Under the pieces are notes generated by a model. It was given only the letters and a program-made list of their open reading frames with translations, was not told the origin of the DNA and did not search any database. A stretch of 64,000 nucleotides of DNA from CAVVDT01 sp963747005 (lineage in GTDB: Bacteria; Pseudomonadota; Alphaproteobacteria; Rhizobiales; Aestuariivirgaceae). This document shows, one piece after another, positions 27,212 through 36,603 of this stretch. The stretch spans positions 1 through 64,000 of the forward strand of contig CAVVDT010000004.1 of the NCBI GenBank assembly GCA_963747005.1. The letters are read 5' to 3'. Position numbers and translations under genes: made by a program. Within the stretch, counting starts at the first letter, position 1. Each line of letters starts with the position of its first letter.

Positions 27212-28375
27212 ATGGATTTCGCCCTCACCGAAGAACAGCGCATGATCGTCGAGACGACCCGCGCCTTTGTTGAAAACGAGCTTTTTCCCCATGAGGCCGA
27301 GGTGGAACGCACCGGTCATCTGCGCGCCGACCTGCGCGAGGAACTGAAGGCCAAGGCCATCGAAGCCGGGCTCTATGCCGCCAACATGCCCGAAGAAGTG
27401 GGCGGCGCCGGGCTCGATACCCTCACCTGGGTGCTGTATGAAAAGGAGTTGGGCCGCACCAATTACGCGCTGCACTGGAACTGCGTCGCCCGGCCCTCCA
27501 ACATCCTGATGGCCTGCAACGACGAACAGCGCCAACGCTACACGGTTCCCTGCGTGAAGGGCGAAAGGGCCGACTGCCTGGCCATGACGGAGCCCGGCGC
27601 CGGTTCCGATCTGCGCTCCATGAAGACCAGCGCCGTGCGCGATGGGTCCGACTGGGTGATCAACGGCACCAAGCACTTCATCTCCCACGCCGATGTGGCC
27701 GACTTCGTGATCCTGTTCGCGGCATCCGGCGAGGAGGACACCCCGCGCGGCACGAAGAAGCTCATTACCGCCTTCATCATCGACAAGGGCCACCCCGGCT
27801 TTGCGGTGCGCGACGGCTACCGCAACGTCTCGCATCGCGGCTATACCAACTCGATCCTCGAATTCGATAATTGCCGGGTGCCCGACGAGGCCCGCCTGGG
27901 CGAGGTTCACAAGGGCTTCGACGTTGCCAACGCCTGGCTCGGCGCCACCCGCCTGCAGGTGGCTGCCACCTGCCTCGGGCGCGCCGAACGCGCCATGGGC
28001 CATGCCCTGCAATGGGCCGCGGACCGGGTGCAGTTCGGCCAGCAGATCGGAAAATTCCAGGGCGTCTCCTTCAAGCTCGCCGACATGGCCATGGAGATGA
28101 AGGCGGCCGAGCTTCTGACCCTGGAGGCGGCATGGAAATACGATCAGGGCAGCGTTACCGAGGCCGACATGGCCATGGCCAAGCTCAAATCGACCGAGAT
28201 GCTCGCCATGGTGGCCGACGAGGCCATCCAGATCCATGGCGGAATGGGGGTGATGGACGAGCTGCCGCTGGAGCGCATCTGGCGCGATGCCCGCATCGAG
28301 CGCATCTGGGAAGGCACCTCCGAAATCCAGCGCCATATCATCTCGCGCCAGTTGCTGCGCCCGCTGGGAGGCTGA
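27212..28375 (+). CDS. Acyl-CoA dehydrogenase, probable gamma-butyrobetainyl-CoA type
   Basis: 387 residues. It has the flavin acyl-CoA dehydrogenase layout: MTEPGAGSDLRSMKTSAVRD, NGTKHFISHADVAD, RVQFGQQIGKFQGVSFKLAD, QIHGGMGVMDELPLERIWRD and EGTSEIQRHIISRQLL. In this operon, with a CaiD homolog and a CoA ligase, it most likely converts gamma-butyrobetainyl-CoA to crotonobetainyl-CoA; that is inferred from neighbours. It is only moderately like E. coli CaiA. Spacing is 6 bp to the SDR and 5 bp to the ligase gene. Confidence 0.85.
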   Translation: MDFALTEEQRMIVETTRAFVENELFPHEAEVERTGHLRADLREELKAKAIEAGLYAANMPEEVGGAGLDTLTWVLYEKELGRTNYALHWNCVARPSNILMACNDEQRQRYTVPCVKGERADCLAMTEPGAGSDLRSMKTSAVRDGSDWVINGTKHFISHADVADFVILFAASGEEDTPRGTKKLITAFIIDKGHPGFAVRDGYRNVSHRGYTNSILEFDNCRVPDEARLGEVHKGFDVANAWLGATRLQVAATCLGRAERAMGHALQWAADRVQFGQQIGKFQGVSFKLADMAMEMKAAELLTLEAAWKYDQGSVTEADMAMAKLKSTEMLAMVADEAIQIHGGMGVMDELPLERIWRDARIERIWEGTSEIQRHIISRQLLRPLGG

Positions 28376-28380
28376 TCTCA

Positions 28381-30453
28381 ATGCCCATGGTGCCGACACT
28401 GAAGCGCATGATCTCGCCGAAAAGCGTCGCCTTCATCGGCGGCTGGGAGGCCGAGACGGCGCTGCGCGTAACGCGCAAGCTGGGCTATGGGGGCCGCGTC
28501 TATGCCGTCAACCCGCGCCGCGAAAGCCTCGCCGGGATCAGATGCCTCGCCAGCGTCGCCGACCTGCCGGAAGCCCCCGATTGTGCCTTCGTGGCGGTCA
28601 AGCGCGAGCCGGCCGTGGAGATGGTTCGCACCCTGGCGCAGATGGGCACCGGCGGCGTGGTGCTCTATACCTCAGGCTTCGCCGAACTGGGCGAGACCGG
28701 CAAGGCGCTGCAGGCCGAATTGATCGCCGCCGCCGGTACCATGCCGGTCATGGGTCCGAACTGTTATGGCTTTGCCAACGCGCTGGACCGGGTGAGCCCG
28801 TGGCCCGACGAGCACGGCCTCGAACCGGTGGGCAACGGCGTCGCCATCGTTACCCAGTCGGGCAACATCGCCTGCAACTTCGCCATGATGAAGCGCCACG
28901 TGCCGCTTGCCGGGCTTTTCACCCTCGGCAACCAGGCGGTGATCGGCATGGCCGAAGTCATCCGCGCCCTCGCCGACGATCCCCGCATCACCGCCATCGG
29001 CCTGCATATCGAGGGTGTCGCCGATGTTGAAAAATTCGCCGAGGCGGCCGAGATCGCACGTGCCGCCAAAAAGCCGCTGGTGGCGCTGAAGACGGGGCGC
29101 TCGGAACAGGGCGCCCGGGTGGCCATGAGCCACACCAGCTCGCTGGCCGGCGCCGACACGCTTTACGATGCCCTCTTCCGCCGCCACGGCATTGCCCGCG
29201 TGCATTCGGTCTCCGCCCTGATCGAGACGCTCAAGCTCCTGCATCACGGCGGGCCGCTGAAGGGCGCACGCGCGGTCTCCCTGAGTTGCTCCGGCGGCGA
29301 GGCGGCGCTGGTCGCCGACATGGCCATGGGGAGAAAGGTCCATTTCCCGCCATTCGATGCCGAACTCCGCGAAAAGATCGCCGCCACGCTCAATGAATAT
29401 GTCGTGGTCGACAACCCGCTCGATTATCACACCTTCATCTGGAACCAGCGCGACAAGCTCACCGCCACCTTTTCAGCCGTCATGCGCGGTGGTTTCGATG
29501 TGGCCATGGTCATCATCGACATTCCCGCCAAAGCGGGCATGGATCCGGCCACATGGCTGGTGACGGTGGACGGCTGGATCGATGCGGCAAGGGTAACCGG
29601 GGCCCGGGCCATCACCGCCACCTCGTTGCACGAGAACATGCCTGAAGATGCGGCCGCGCGGCTGTCCGATGCCGGCATTGCTCCCATGCTGGGGCTGGAC
29701 GATGCCTTCGCCGCCATCGAGGCCGCCGCCTTCATCGGCGAAAGCTTCGCATCGAACGTCCGCCCCCCCGCCATGCAGGTCGGCGGCCTCAACGGCGGCG
29801 CCGTGAAGCCCATGAGCGAATATCGGGCCAAGGCCCTGCTGGCCGCCGCCGGCCTCAAGGTGCCCGCGGGCGTGGTCTGCACCCCCGGCGATGCGGCTGA
29901 TGCCGCCTCGCGCCTCGGCTTCCCCGTGGTGGTCAAGGCCTCCGGCCGCAGCCTCGCCCACAAGACCGAAGCCGGCGGCGTCGCGCTCAATCTCGCTGAT
30001 GAGCGGGCGGTCAGCGAGGCCGCCACCCGCATGGCGGCGATGGCCGATGAGGTGCTGGTGGAAAAGATGGTGCCGGGTGCCGTCTGCGAGCTGATCGTCG
30101 GGGTCCGCGCCGATGCGCAGTTCGGCCAGGCCCTGGTCATCGGGGCGGGCGGCATTCTGGCGGAATTCCTGAAGGACACGGCCACCCTCATCCTGCCGAC
30201 CACGCGGTCCGAGATCGAAGACGCCCTCGACCGCCTCGCCGTTTCGCGCCTCATATCCGGCTTTCGCGGCCGGGCGGGCGACCGCTCAGGCGTCATTGCC
30301 GCCATCGAGGCCATCGCCGCCTTCGCCGCCGCCCATGCCGGGGCGCTGGAGGAACTGGACGTCAACCCCCTGATGGTGCTCGAAGAGGGCAAGGGCGCGG
30401 TGGCCGTCGATGCGCTGCTGGCCTTGAGACAGGGACAAGGAGACCCTCAATGA
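28381..30453 (+). CDS. Acyl-CoA synthetase (ADP-forming) family
   Basis: 690 residues. The CoA-binding domain (about 10-130; VYAVNPRRESLAGIRC, MGPNCYGFANALDRV), two succinyl-CoA-ligase-like domains with VTQSGNIACNFAMM and the SHTSSLAGA histidine loop, and a C-terminal ATP-grasp domain (about 470-690; VVKASGRSLAHKTEAGGVAL) are fused. The family makes acyl-CoA with ATP, giving ADP. In context it may activate carnitine, crotonobetaine or gamma-butyrobetaine in place of CaiC. It overlaps caiD by 4 bp. Confidence 0.85.
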   Translation: MPMVPTLKRMISPKSVAFIGGWEAETALRVTRKLGYGGRVYAVNPRRESLAGIRCLASVADLPEAPDCAFVAVKREPAVEMVRTLAQMGTGGVVLYTSGFAELGETGKALQAELIAAAGTMPVMGPNCYGFANALDRVSPWPDEHGLEPVGNGVAIVTQSGNIACNFAMMKRHVPLAGLFTLGNQAVIGMAEVIRALADDPRITAIGLHIEGVADVEKFAEAAEIARAAKKPLVALKTGRSEQGARVAMSHTSSLAGADTLYDALFRRHGIARVHSVSALIETLKLLHHGGPLKGARAVSLSCSGGEAALVADMAMGRKVHFPPFDAELREKIAATLNEYVVVDNPLDYHTFIWNQRDKLTATFSAVMRGGFDVAMVIIDIPAKAGMDPATWLVTVDGWIDAARVTGARAITATSLHENMPEDAAARLSDAGIAPMLGLDDAFAAIEAAAFIGESFASNVRPPAMQVGGLNGGAVKPMSEYRAKALLAAAGLKVPAGVVCTPGDAADAASRLGFPVVVKASGRSLAHKTEAGGVALNLADERAVSEAATRMAAMADEVLVEKMVPGAVCELIVGVRADAQFGQALVIGAGGILAEFLKDTATLILPTTRSEIEDALDRLAVSRLISGFRGRAGDRSGVIAAIEAIAAFAAAHAGALEELDVNPLMVLEEGKGAVAVDALLALRQGQGDPQ

Positions 30454-31232
30454 GCGACCCGATCCGAACCGAAAGACGTGGCAAGGTGCTGGAAATCACC
30501 ATCGATCGTCCCAAGGCCAATGCCATCGACGCCGCCACCAGCCGCCTCATGGGCGATATCTTCGCTTCCTTCCGCGACGATCCGAAGCTGCGTTCGGCCA
30601 TCCTCACCGCCTCAGGCGAGCGCTTCTTCTGTCCCGGCTGGGACCTGAAGGCCGCCGCCGCCGGTGAGGCAGCCGATGCCGATTATGGCGTCGGCGGCTT
30701 CGGCGGCCTGCAGGAACTGGCGGGGTTGGGCAAGCCGGTGGTCTGCGCCGTCAACGGGCTGGCGTTCGGCGGAGGCTTCGAAATCATGATCTCCTGCGAC
30801 ATTATCATTGCCGCCGAACACGCCACCTTCGCCCTTCCCGAGATCCGCTCCGGCGTCATCGCCGATGCCGCCACCATCAAGCTGCCGCGCCGCATTCCCT
30901 ATCACGTCGCCATGGAGATGCTGCTTACCGGCCGGGTGATCGACACGGCCGAGGCCAAGCACTGGGGCATCATCAACGAGGTGGTGCCGTCGAAAAGGCT
31001 CATGGCGCGCGCCCGCGAGGTTGCCAAGCTTTTGGCAGACGGCCCGCCGCTGGTCTATGCGGCCATCAAGGAGACGCTCGACCACATCCATCATCTCTCC
31101 GACAAGGAAGCGCTTGCCCTCCTCAATCGCCGCGGCCTGCCGACCATCGCCAAACTCTATTCCTCCGAGGACCAGCTCGAGGGCGCAAGGGCCTTTGCGG
31201 AAAAGCGGAAGCCGAAGTGGAAGGGGCGGTGA
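30450..31232 (+). CDS. caiD: Carnitinyl-CoA dehydratase (CaiD-like)
   Basis: 260 residues. It lines up along its whole length with E. coli CaiD: LEITIDRPKANAIDAATSRL, GWDLKAAAAGEA, VGGFGGLQEL, VNGLAFGGGFEIMIS, and the end AFAEKRKPKWKGR. It is a crotonase that interconverts crotonobetainyl-CoA and L-carnitinyl-CoA. It is last in the operon and starts inside the ligase stop codon (ATGA). With lcdH and the cleavage enzyme it would connect crotonobetaine to glycine betaine. Confidence 0.9.
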   Translation: MSDPIRTERRGKVLEITIDRPKANAIDAATSRLMGDIFASFRDDPKLRSAILTASGERFFCPGWDLKAAAAGEAADADYGVGGFGGLQELAGLGKPVVCAVNGLAFGGGFEIMISCDIIIAAEHATFALPEIRSGVIADAATIKLPRRIPYHVAMEMLLTGRVIDTAEAKHWGIINEVVPSKRLMARAREVAKLLADGPPLVYAAIKETLDHIHHLSDKEALALLNRRGLPTIAKLYSSEDQLEGARAFAEKRKPKWKGR

Positions 31233-31271
31233 AGCCGGCGATTGTCGGGCAGCACTCAACTCTTCCTTGCA

Positions 31272-31368
31272 ACGTCATTGCGGCGCAGGCCGGAATCCAG
31301 AGCCAAATGGCATGGCCGCGCCTGGACCCCGACCTGCGTCGGGGTGACGACGGACCAAGGATCCCGTC
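31272..31368. repeat. Dispersed intergenic repeat
   Basis: The sequence CGTCATTGCGGCGCAGGCCGG followed by AATCCAGAG, and later CCTGGACCCCGACCTGCG then TCGGGGTGACG, is the form of a palindromic repeat scattered through many alphaproteobacterial genomes. CCCCGACCTGCGTCGGGG is itself a hairpin. It lies between the convergent caiD and mntH genes and may act as a terminator. Confidence 0.6.
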
Positions 31369-31392
31369 TCGCCGGAGCGCTGAATCCGATTG

Positions 31393-32730
31393 TCAGCCGC
31401 CGGCCGCAAAGTCCCATATCAGCTTGACATTCAGCGCGATGATGAGGAAGGCGATGGCGGCGGCCAGCAGGCTCAGCCAGCGTGGCGCGACAAGCGTCCC
31501 CATCTTGGCGCGGCTGGCCGTGAACATCACCAGCGGCACCATGGCAAACGGCAGTTGCAGGCTCAACACCACCTGCGACAGGATCAGCAGTTCCGCCGTC
31601 CCCTTCTCGCCGTAGAGCAAGGCAATCGCCGCCGCCGGGATGATGGCGAGCGAGCGGGTGATGAGCCGCCGCAGCCAGCGCGGCAGACGGATGTCGAGAA
31701 AACCCTCCATGACGATCTGGCCGGCGAGCGTCGCGGTGACGGTGGAATTGAGCCCCGAGGCCAGCAGCGCCACCGCGAACAGGATCGACGCCAGCGCCGT
31801 CCCGAGCATGGGGGTCAGGAGGCGGAAGGCCTGCTGGATCTCGGCCACTTCGAAACGTCCAGCCTTGTGAAAGGTGGCCGCCGCCAGCACCAGGATGGCA
31901 CCGTTGATGCAAAGCGCCAGCAACAGCGCAACGGTTGAATCGATCGAAGCATAGCGGATGGCGGCGCGCCTGCTCTTCTCATCCGGGCCTACGTGGCGGG
32001 TCTGCACGATGGCGGCATGCAGATAGAGATTGTGGGGCATCACCGTCGCCCCGAGAATGCCCAGCGCGATATACAGCATGGCCGGGTTGGTGACGATCTC
32101 AGGGGTCGGCACCAGCCCGCCGAGAACGCCGGCAAACTCCGGCCGCACCAGCACCATTTCGACCGCAAAGCACCCCGCGATCACCGCCGTCAGTGCAATG
32201 ACGAAGGCCTCGATCCAGCGAAAGCCTAGATTCTGCAATGCCAGGATGAGGAACACATCGAGCGCCGTGACCAGCACCCCGATCTGGATCGGAATGCCGA
32301 ACAGCAGGTTGAGGGCGATCGCCGTGCCGATCACCTCGGCGAGGTCGGTGGCGACAATGGCGGCCTCGGCCAGCGCCCACAGGCCGATGGCGACGGGGCG
32401 CGGATAGCTGTCGCGGCACGACTGCGCCAGATCGCGTCCCGTGGCGATGCCGAGGCGCGCGCACAGCGCCTGCAGGACGATGGCCATGAGGCTGGAAATC
32501 AGGGTGATGGAAAGCAGTGTGTAGCCGAAAGCCGAGCCGCCGGCGATCGAGGTCGCCCAGTTGCCCGGGTCCATGTAGCCGACCGCCACCAGGTAACCCG
32601 GGCCGATGAAGGCGAGGAGCCGGCGCCAGCCGGGCCCGGCGGTCGGCGTTTCGATGGTGGAGAACGCCTCCTCCAGCGGTGGCGCGCCGCGCTTTCGCCT
32701 CCAGCCCGACGGCCAACCGAACCCCGGCAT
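31393..32730 (-). CDS. mntH: Nramp-family Mn(II)/Fe(II) transporter
   Basis: 445 residues with 11 or so hydrophobic segments, in the inner membrane. The two metal-binding helix breaks are present: DPGN in YMDPGNWATS (helix 1) and MPHN in TVMPHNLYLHAAIV (helix 6). It imports manganese, possibly iron, with protons. A Fur/Mur-type dyad lies 45-64 bp before the ATG at 32730, so it is likely repressed when metal is plentiful. The 3' end converges on the caiD operon. Start by family length; residues 1-35 form a polar cytoplasmic tail. Confidence 0.93.
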   Translation of the reverse strand: MPGFGWPSGWRRKRGAPPLEEAFSTIETPTAGPGWRRLLAFIGPGYLVAVGYMDPGNWATSIAGGSAFGYTLLSITLISSLMAIVLQALCARLGIATGRDLAQSCRDSYPRPVAIGLWALAEAAIVATDLAEVIGTAIALNLLFGIPIQIGVLVTALDVFLILALQNLGFRWIEAFVIALTAVIAGCFAVEMVLVRPEFAGVLGGLVPTPEIVTNPAMLYIALGILGATVMPHNLYLHAAIVQTRHVGPDEKSRRAAIRYASIDSTVALLLALCINGAILVLAAATFHKAGRFEVAEIQQAFRLLTPMLGTALASILFAVALLASGLNSTVTATLAGQIVMEGFLDIRLPRWLRRLITRSLAIIPAAAIALLYGEKGTAELLILSQVVLSLQLPFAMVPLVMFTASRAKMGTLVAPRWLSLLAAAIAFLIIALNVKLIWDFAAGG

Positions 32731-32774
32731 GTATTGTCTTTTCCCCTCGCGACACCGCCCTATGCGCGATTATC

Positions 32775-32794
32775 GCAGTTGATAATCATTTGCA
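32775..32794 (-). promoter_or_regulatory. Fur/Mur-like operator upstream of mntH
   Basis: GCAGTTGATAATCATTTGCA has the dyad GCA-N2-TGAT-A-ATCA-N2-TGC. This matches the TGATAATCA core of Fur and the TGCAAAT-type half-site of alphaproteobacterial Mur. It lies 45 bp upstream of mntH, overlapping the expected promoter. TF identity is inferred. Confidence 0.65.
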
Positions 32795-33005
32795 TATAAC
32801 AGGATTGCCCAACCCGAACAAGAGAGCTCGCCGGCCCATTGCATCGCGCGGCAGTTGCATGATTTTGACGTGAACGCCATTCTGCCGGACCATTGATCCA
32901 CCTGTCCTGCTCGGTCAACTGGCAAAATCGCCTCTTGGCCCGCCGCCCGGCCGGTGGCAGAGTCAAGTTGACGGCACGTCCGCCGCCGCTCGAGGATCAC
33001 GCCCC

Positions 33006-35258
33006 ATGGCCGCCCGCTCCGAAAGCTTCCGTCAGCGCTACATCACCCGCCCTCTGCTCCACTGGGTGCGTTCGGTCCTGCCCGGCATGTCGCCGACCGA
33101 GCGCGAGGCGCTGGCCGCCGGTTCCATCTGGTTCGACGCCGAGCTGATGCGCGGCAATCCCGATTTCTCCATGCTGCTGGATACCCCCGTCCACCATTTC
33201 AGCGACGCCGAACGCACCTTCCTCGATGGCCCGGTGGAAGAACTCTGTCGGATGATCGACGACTGGCAGATCACCTTCGCCGACCGCGACATCCCCAAGG
33301 AGATATGGGACTTCGTCAAGAGCCAGGGCTTCCTGGGCCTCATCATCCCGGAGGAATACGGCGGCAAGGGCTTTTCGCCCTCTGCCAATTCCGAGATCGT
33401 CATGAAGATCGCCTCGCGCGGCCCCTCTGCCGCCGTGACCGTGATCGTGCCCAACTCGCTGGGGCCGGGCGAACTGCTGATGCTGTTCGGCACCGACAAG
33501 CAGAAGAGCTACTGGCTGCCGCGCCTTGCCGACGGCCGCGATATTCCTGCCTTCGGCCTCACCAGCCTCGATGCCGGCTCCGATGCCGCCGCCATGACCG
33601 ACCATGGCGTCGTGGCGTGGGGTGAGGTCGACGGCAAGAAGACGCTGGGCATGCGTGTCAACTGGTCGAAGCGCTATATCTCGCTGGGGCCGATCTGCAC
33701 CGTGCTGGGTCTGGCCTTCAAGCTCAGCGACCCCGACCGGCTGCTGGGCGGTGAGGAGGACCTGGGGATAACCCTTGCCCTCATCCCCACCTCGACCAAG
33801 GGCGTCTCCATCGGCCGCCGCCACTATCCCGGCATGCAGGCCTTTCCCAATGGCCCCAATTTCGGCACCGACGTCTTCGTGCCGATGGACTGGATCATCG
33901 GCGGCCAGGAAAGGATCGGCCAGGGCTGGCGCATGCTGGTGACGGCGCTGGCCGCCGGGCGTGGCGTCATGCTGCCAGCCATGTCGGTTTCCGGCATGAA
34001 GGTGGCGGCCTTTTCCACCGGCGCCTATGCCCGCATCCGCGAGCAGTTCAACCTGCCCGTCTCGCGCTTTGAAGGCGTGCAGGAGGCCGTCGCCCGCATC
34101 GCGTCCGAGACCTACAAGATGGACGCCGCCCGCCGCCTCACCCTGCAGGCCCTCGACATGGGCGAAAAGCCCGCCGTCATTTCGGCCATCATGAAGTACC
34201 ACGCCACCGAGGCCATGCGCCGCGCCACCAATGACGCCATGGACGTGCATTCCGGCAAGGCGGTGATCGACGGGCCGAAGAACTATCTCTCCTCGGCCTA
34301 CCGCGCCATTCCCATCGCCATCACGGTGGAAGGCGCCAACATCATGACCCGCTCGCTGATGATCTACGGCCAGGGCTCCATCCGCTGCCACCCGTTCATC
34401 CAGGAGGAAATCGCCGCCGCCCAGATGGAAGACGACGATCAAGCGGTCGAAGCCTTCGACAAGGTGCTCTACCGCCACGCCGGCTATACCTGCATGACGC
34501 TGGTGCGGGCCGCCTGGCGTGGCTGGACTTTCGGACTTCTGTCGCGCTCGCCGGTCGCCGGCCGCGAGGCGCGGCATTATCGCCAGATCAAGCGCCTGTC
34601 CGCTGCGCTTGCCATCGTCTCGGAAGCTGCCATGGTAACCATGGGCGGGGCGCTGAAGCGCAAGGAGACCATCTCCGCCCGCCTCGGCGACATGCTGTCG
34701 GAACTCTACCTCGCCTGCGCCACCCTGAAGCGCTACGCCGATACCGGGCGCCCGGCCGAGGACTGGCCCTTGTGCGACCATGCGGTCAGGGTGAGTCTGA
34801 ATGCCGCCGACCAGGCGCTGAAGGATGTCATCGACAATTTCCCCATGCGTTTCGTTGCCTGGTACCTGCGCCTCAAGATCCAGCCCTTCGGCGTCGTCTG
34901 CTCCAAACCGCGCGATAACCTGTCGCAAAAGGTCGCCGACACCATCTCCGAGCCGACGGGCGCCCGCGACCGCTTGTCGGAAGGCATCTATGTGGCCGAC
35001 GACATCGAACTCGGCAAGCTCGACCATGCCTTCCGCCTTGTCTGCGAGTTGGAGCCAGTCAGGGCGGTGATGCGCAAGGCCCGGGTGCGCTCGGTGCAGG
35101 CGGCACTGCAGCAGGGCCTGATCACCGGCAATGAGGCCGCCCGCCTCACGCAAGCCATGGAACTGGTGCGCGAGGTCTCCAGGGTCGACGATTTCGCCCC
35201 CGAGGAGCTGACCGGCAAGAAGCCGGCTGCCCGCAAAGCAAGAGGCAAGGCCGCGTGA
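33006..35258 (+). CDS. fadE: FadE-type acyl-CoA dehydrogenase
   Basis: 750 residues. This is the large bacterial FadE type, with an acyl-CoA dehydrogenase core in residues 80-480 (GFLGLIIPEEYGGKGFSPS, FGLTSLDAGSDAAAM, RFEGVQEAVARIASETYKMD, ITVEGANIMTRSLMIYGQGS) and a C-terminal DUF1974 helical domain. It performs the first oxidation step of fatty-acid beta-oxidation. E. coli FadE is about 814 residues and membrane-linked by an N-terminal anchor; here the N-terminus has only a weak hydrophobic stretch. The stop overlaps the start of the thiolase gene (TGATG). Confidence 0.92.
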   Translation: MAARSESFRQRYITRPLLHWVRSVLPGMSPTEREALAAGSIWFDAELMRGNPDFSMLLDTPVHHFSDAERTFLDGPVEELCRMIDDWQITFADRDIPKEIWDFVKSQGFLGLIIPEEYGGKGFSPSANSEIVMKIASRGPSAAVTVIVPNSLGPGELLMLFGTDKQKSYWLPRLADGRDIPAFGLTSLDAGSDAAAMTDHGVVAWGEVDGKKTLGMRVNWSKRYISLGPICTVLGLAFKLSDPDRLLGGEEDLGITLALIPTSTKGVSIGRRHYPGMQAFPNGPNFGTDVFVPMDWIIGGQERIGQGWRMLVTALAAGRGVMLPAMSVSGMKVAAFSTGAYARIREQFNLPVSRFEGVQEAVARIASETYKMDAARRLTLQALDMGEKPAVISAIMKYHATEAMRRATNDAMDVHSGKAVIDGPKNYLSSAYRAIPIAITVEGANIMTRSLMIYGQGSIRCHPFIQEEIAAAQMEDDDQAVEAFDKVLYRHAGYTCMTLVRAAWRGWTFGLLSRSPVAGREARHYRQIKRLSAALAIVSEAAMVTMGGALKRKETISARLGDMLSELYLACATLKRYADTGRPAEDWPLCDHAVRVSLNAADQALKDVIDNFPMRFVAWYLRLKIQPFGVVCSKPRDNLSQKVADTISEPTGARDRLSEGIYVADDIELGKLDHAFRLVCELEPVRAVMRKARVRSVQAALQQGLITGNEAARLTQAMELVREVSRVDDFAPEELTGKKPAARKARGKAA

Positions 35259-36592
35259 TGGCCACATCCCCCTCCCCCCGCAAGAAAGCCTCGGCCAAAC
35301 CGCTCGAGGCGATGGGCAGGCCCGTCTATATCGTCGACGGCGCCCGCACCCCCTTCCTCAAGGCAGGCACCAAGGCCGGCCCGTTCTCGCCCGTCGATCT
35401 GGCGGTGCAGTGCGGTCGCCCGCTGTTGGCGCGGCAGCCGTTTGCGCCATCGGACATCGACGAGGTGATCCTCGGCTGCGTCAACGTGGCGGCCGATGAG
35501 GTGAACCCCGGACGGGTTGCCGCCCTGCGGCTCGGGTGCGGGGTCGGCGTGCCCGGCTGGACAGTGCAGCGCAACTGCGCTTCCGGCCAGCAGTCCATCG
35601 ATACCGCCTGGCGTTATGTGGCCGCCGGCCATGCCGACCTCATCCTGGCGGGCGGCGCCGAGGCCCTGTCGCATGCCCCGTTGCTGTTTTCAAAGGCCGG
35701 TGCGGCCTGGTTCGGCCGCTTCATGTCGGCAAAATCGCTCTCCCAGCGGCTTCAGGCTCTTGCCGCCTTTCGCCTTGCCTTCGTGAAGCCCGAAATTTCC
35801 CTCCTCACCGGCCTCACCGACCCGGTGGTCAAGATCAACATGGGCCAGACGGCGGAAATCCTCGCCCATCGCTTCGGCATCTCGCGGCGCCAGGCGGATG
35901 AATATTCCGCCCGCAGCCATCACCGCCTCGCCGCCGCCCACCAGGAAGGCCATCTCGAAGAGTTGCAGCCCATGGTCGACCGGAAGGGCCAGGTCTACGA
36001 CTTCGACACCGGCGTGCGCCCCGACAACTCCGCCGATCAGTTGGCGAAACTGAAACCCGCCTTCGAGCGTCCCTTCGGCAAGGTGACGGCGGGCAATTCC
36101 TCGCAGATCAGCGACGGCGCCTCGTGGACCCTCATCGCTTCCGAAGACGCCGTGAAGCGCTTCGGCCTCAAACCCATGGCCCGCATCATCGACTGCCAGT
36201 GGGGCGCCTGTGATCCGGCCGTCATGGGGCTGGGGCCGGTGCTCGCCTCGACCCGCGTCATGCAGCGCCACGGCCTGAAACGCGCCGACATCGGCGCCTG
36301 GGAACTGAACGAAGCGTTCGCCGCCCAGGTCCTGTCCTGCCTGAAAGCCTGGACGAGCAAGGATTTCTGCCAGACCATGCTCGGACTGGACGAGGCGTTC
36401 GGCGAGGTCGACCAGGACCGCCTCAATGTCGACGGCGGGGCCATTGCGCTCGGTCATCCGGTCGGCACCAGCGGCAACCGCATCACCCTGCATCTGATCC
36501 ACGTCTTGCGCCGGCTGGGCGCCCGCCTCGGAATCGCCACCGAATGCATCGGCGGCGGCATGGGCGGCGCCATGCTGCTCGAACTGGTGTGA
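35258..36592 (+). CDS. fadI: Acetyl-CoA C-acyltransferase (FadI-like thiolase)
   Basis: 444 residues. Thiolase catalytic residues are present: nucleophilic C in NCASGQQSIDTAW, H in GGAIALGHPVGTSGNR and C in CIGGGMGGAMLLE. The NEAFAAQVL motif is complete. It splits 3-ketoacyl-CoA into acetyl-CoA and a shortened acyl-CoA. It is the thiolase of a two-subunit trifunctional system with the next gene. The symbol fadI rather than fadA is chosen on length and the AYRAxR-free N-terminus; this is less certain. ATG 35258 follows GTG 35255 directly. Confidence 0.88.
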   Translation: MATSPSPRKKASAKPLEAMGRPVYIVDGARTPFLKAGTKAGPFSPVDLAVQCGRPLLARQPFAPSDIDEVILGCVNVAADEVNPGRVAALRLGCGVGVPGWTVQRNCASGQQSIDTAWRYVAAGHADLILAGGAEALSHAPLLFSKAGAAWFGRFMSAKSLSQRLQALAAFRLAFVKPEISLLTGLTDPVVKINMGQTAEILAHRFGISRRQADEYSARSHHRLAAAHQEGHLEELQPMVDRKGQVYDFDTGVRPDNSADQLAKLKPAFERPFGKVTAGNSSQISDGASWTLIASEDAVKRFGLKPMARIIDCQWGACDPAVMGLGPVLASTRVMQRHGLKRADIGAWELNEAFAAQVLSCLKAWTSKDFCQTMLGLDEAFGEVDQDRLNVDGGAIALGHPVGTSGNRITLHLIHVLRRLGARLGIATECIGGGMGGAMLLELV

Positions 36593-36603
36593 GGGGAACG
36601 AAG

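Noticed and set aside
26291..28399. A 702-residue minus-strand frame across the carnitine operon
   Set aside because: It overlaps three well-supported genes and is an antisense shadow.
32997..35267. A 756-residue minus-strand frame opposite fadE
   Set aside because: Same antisense pattern; fadE is clear on the plus strand.
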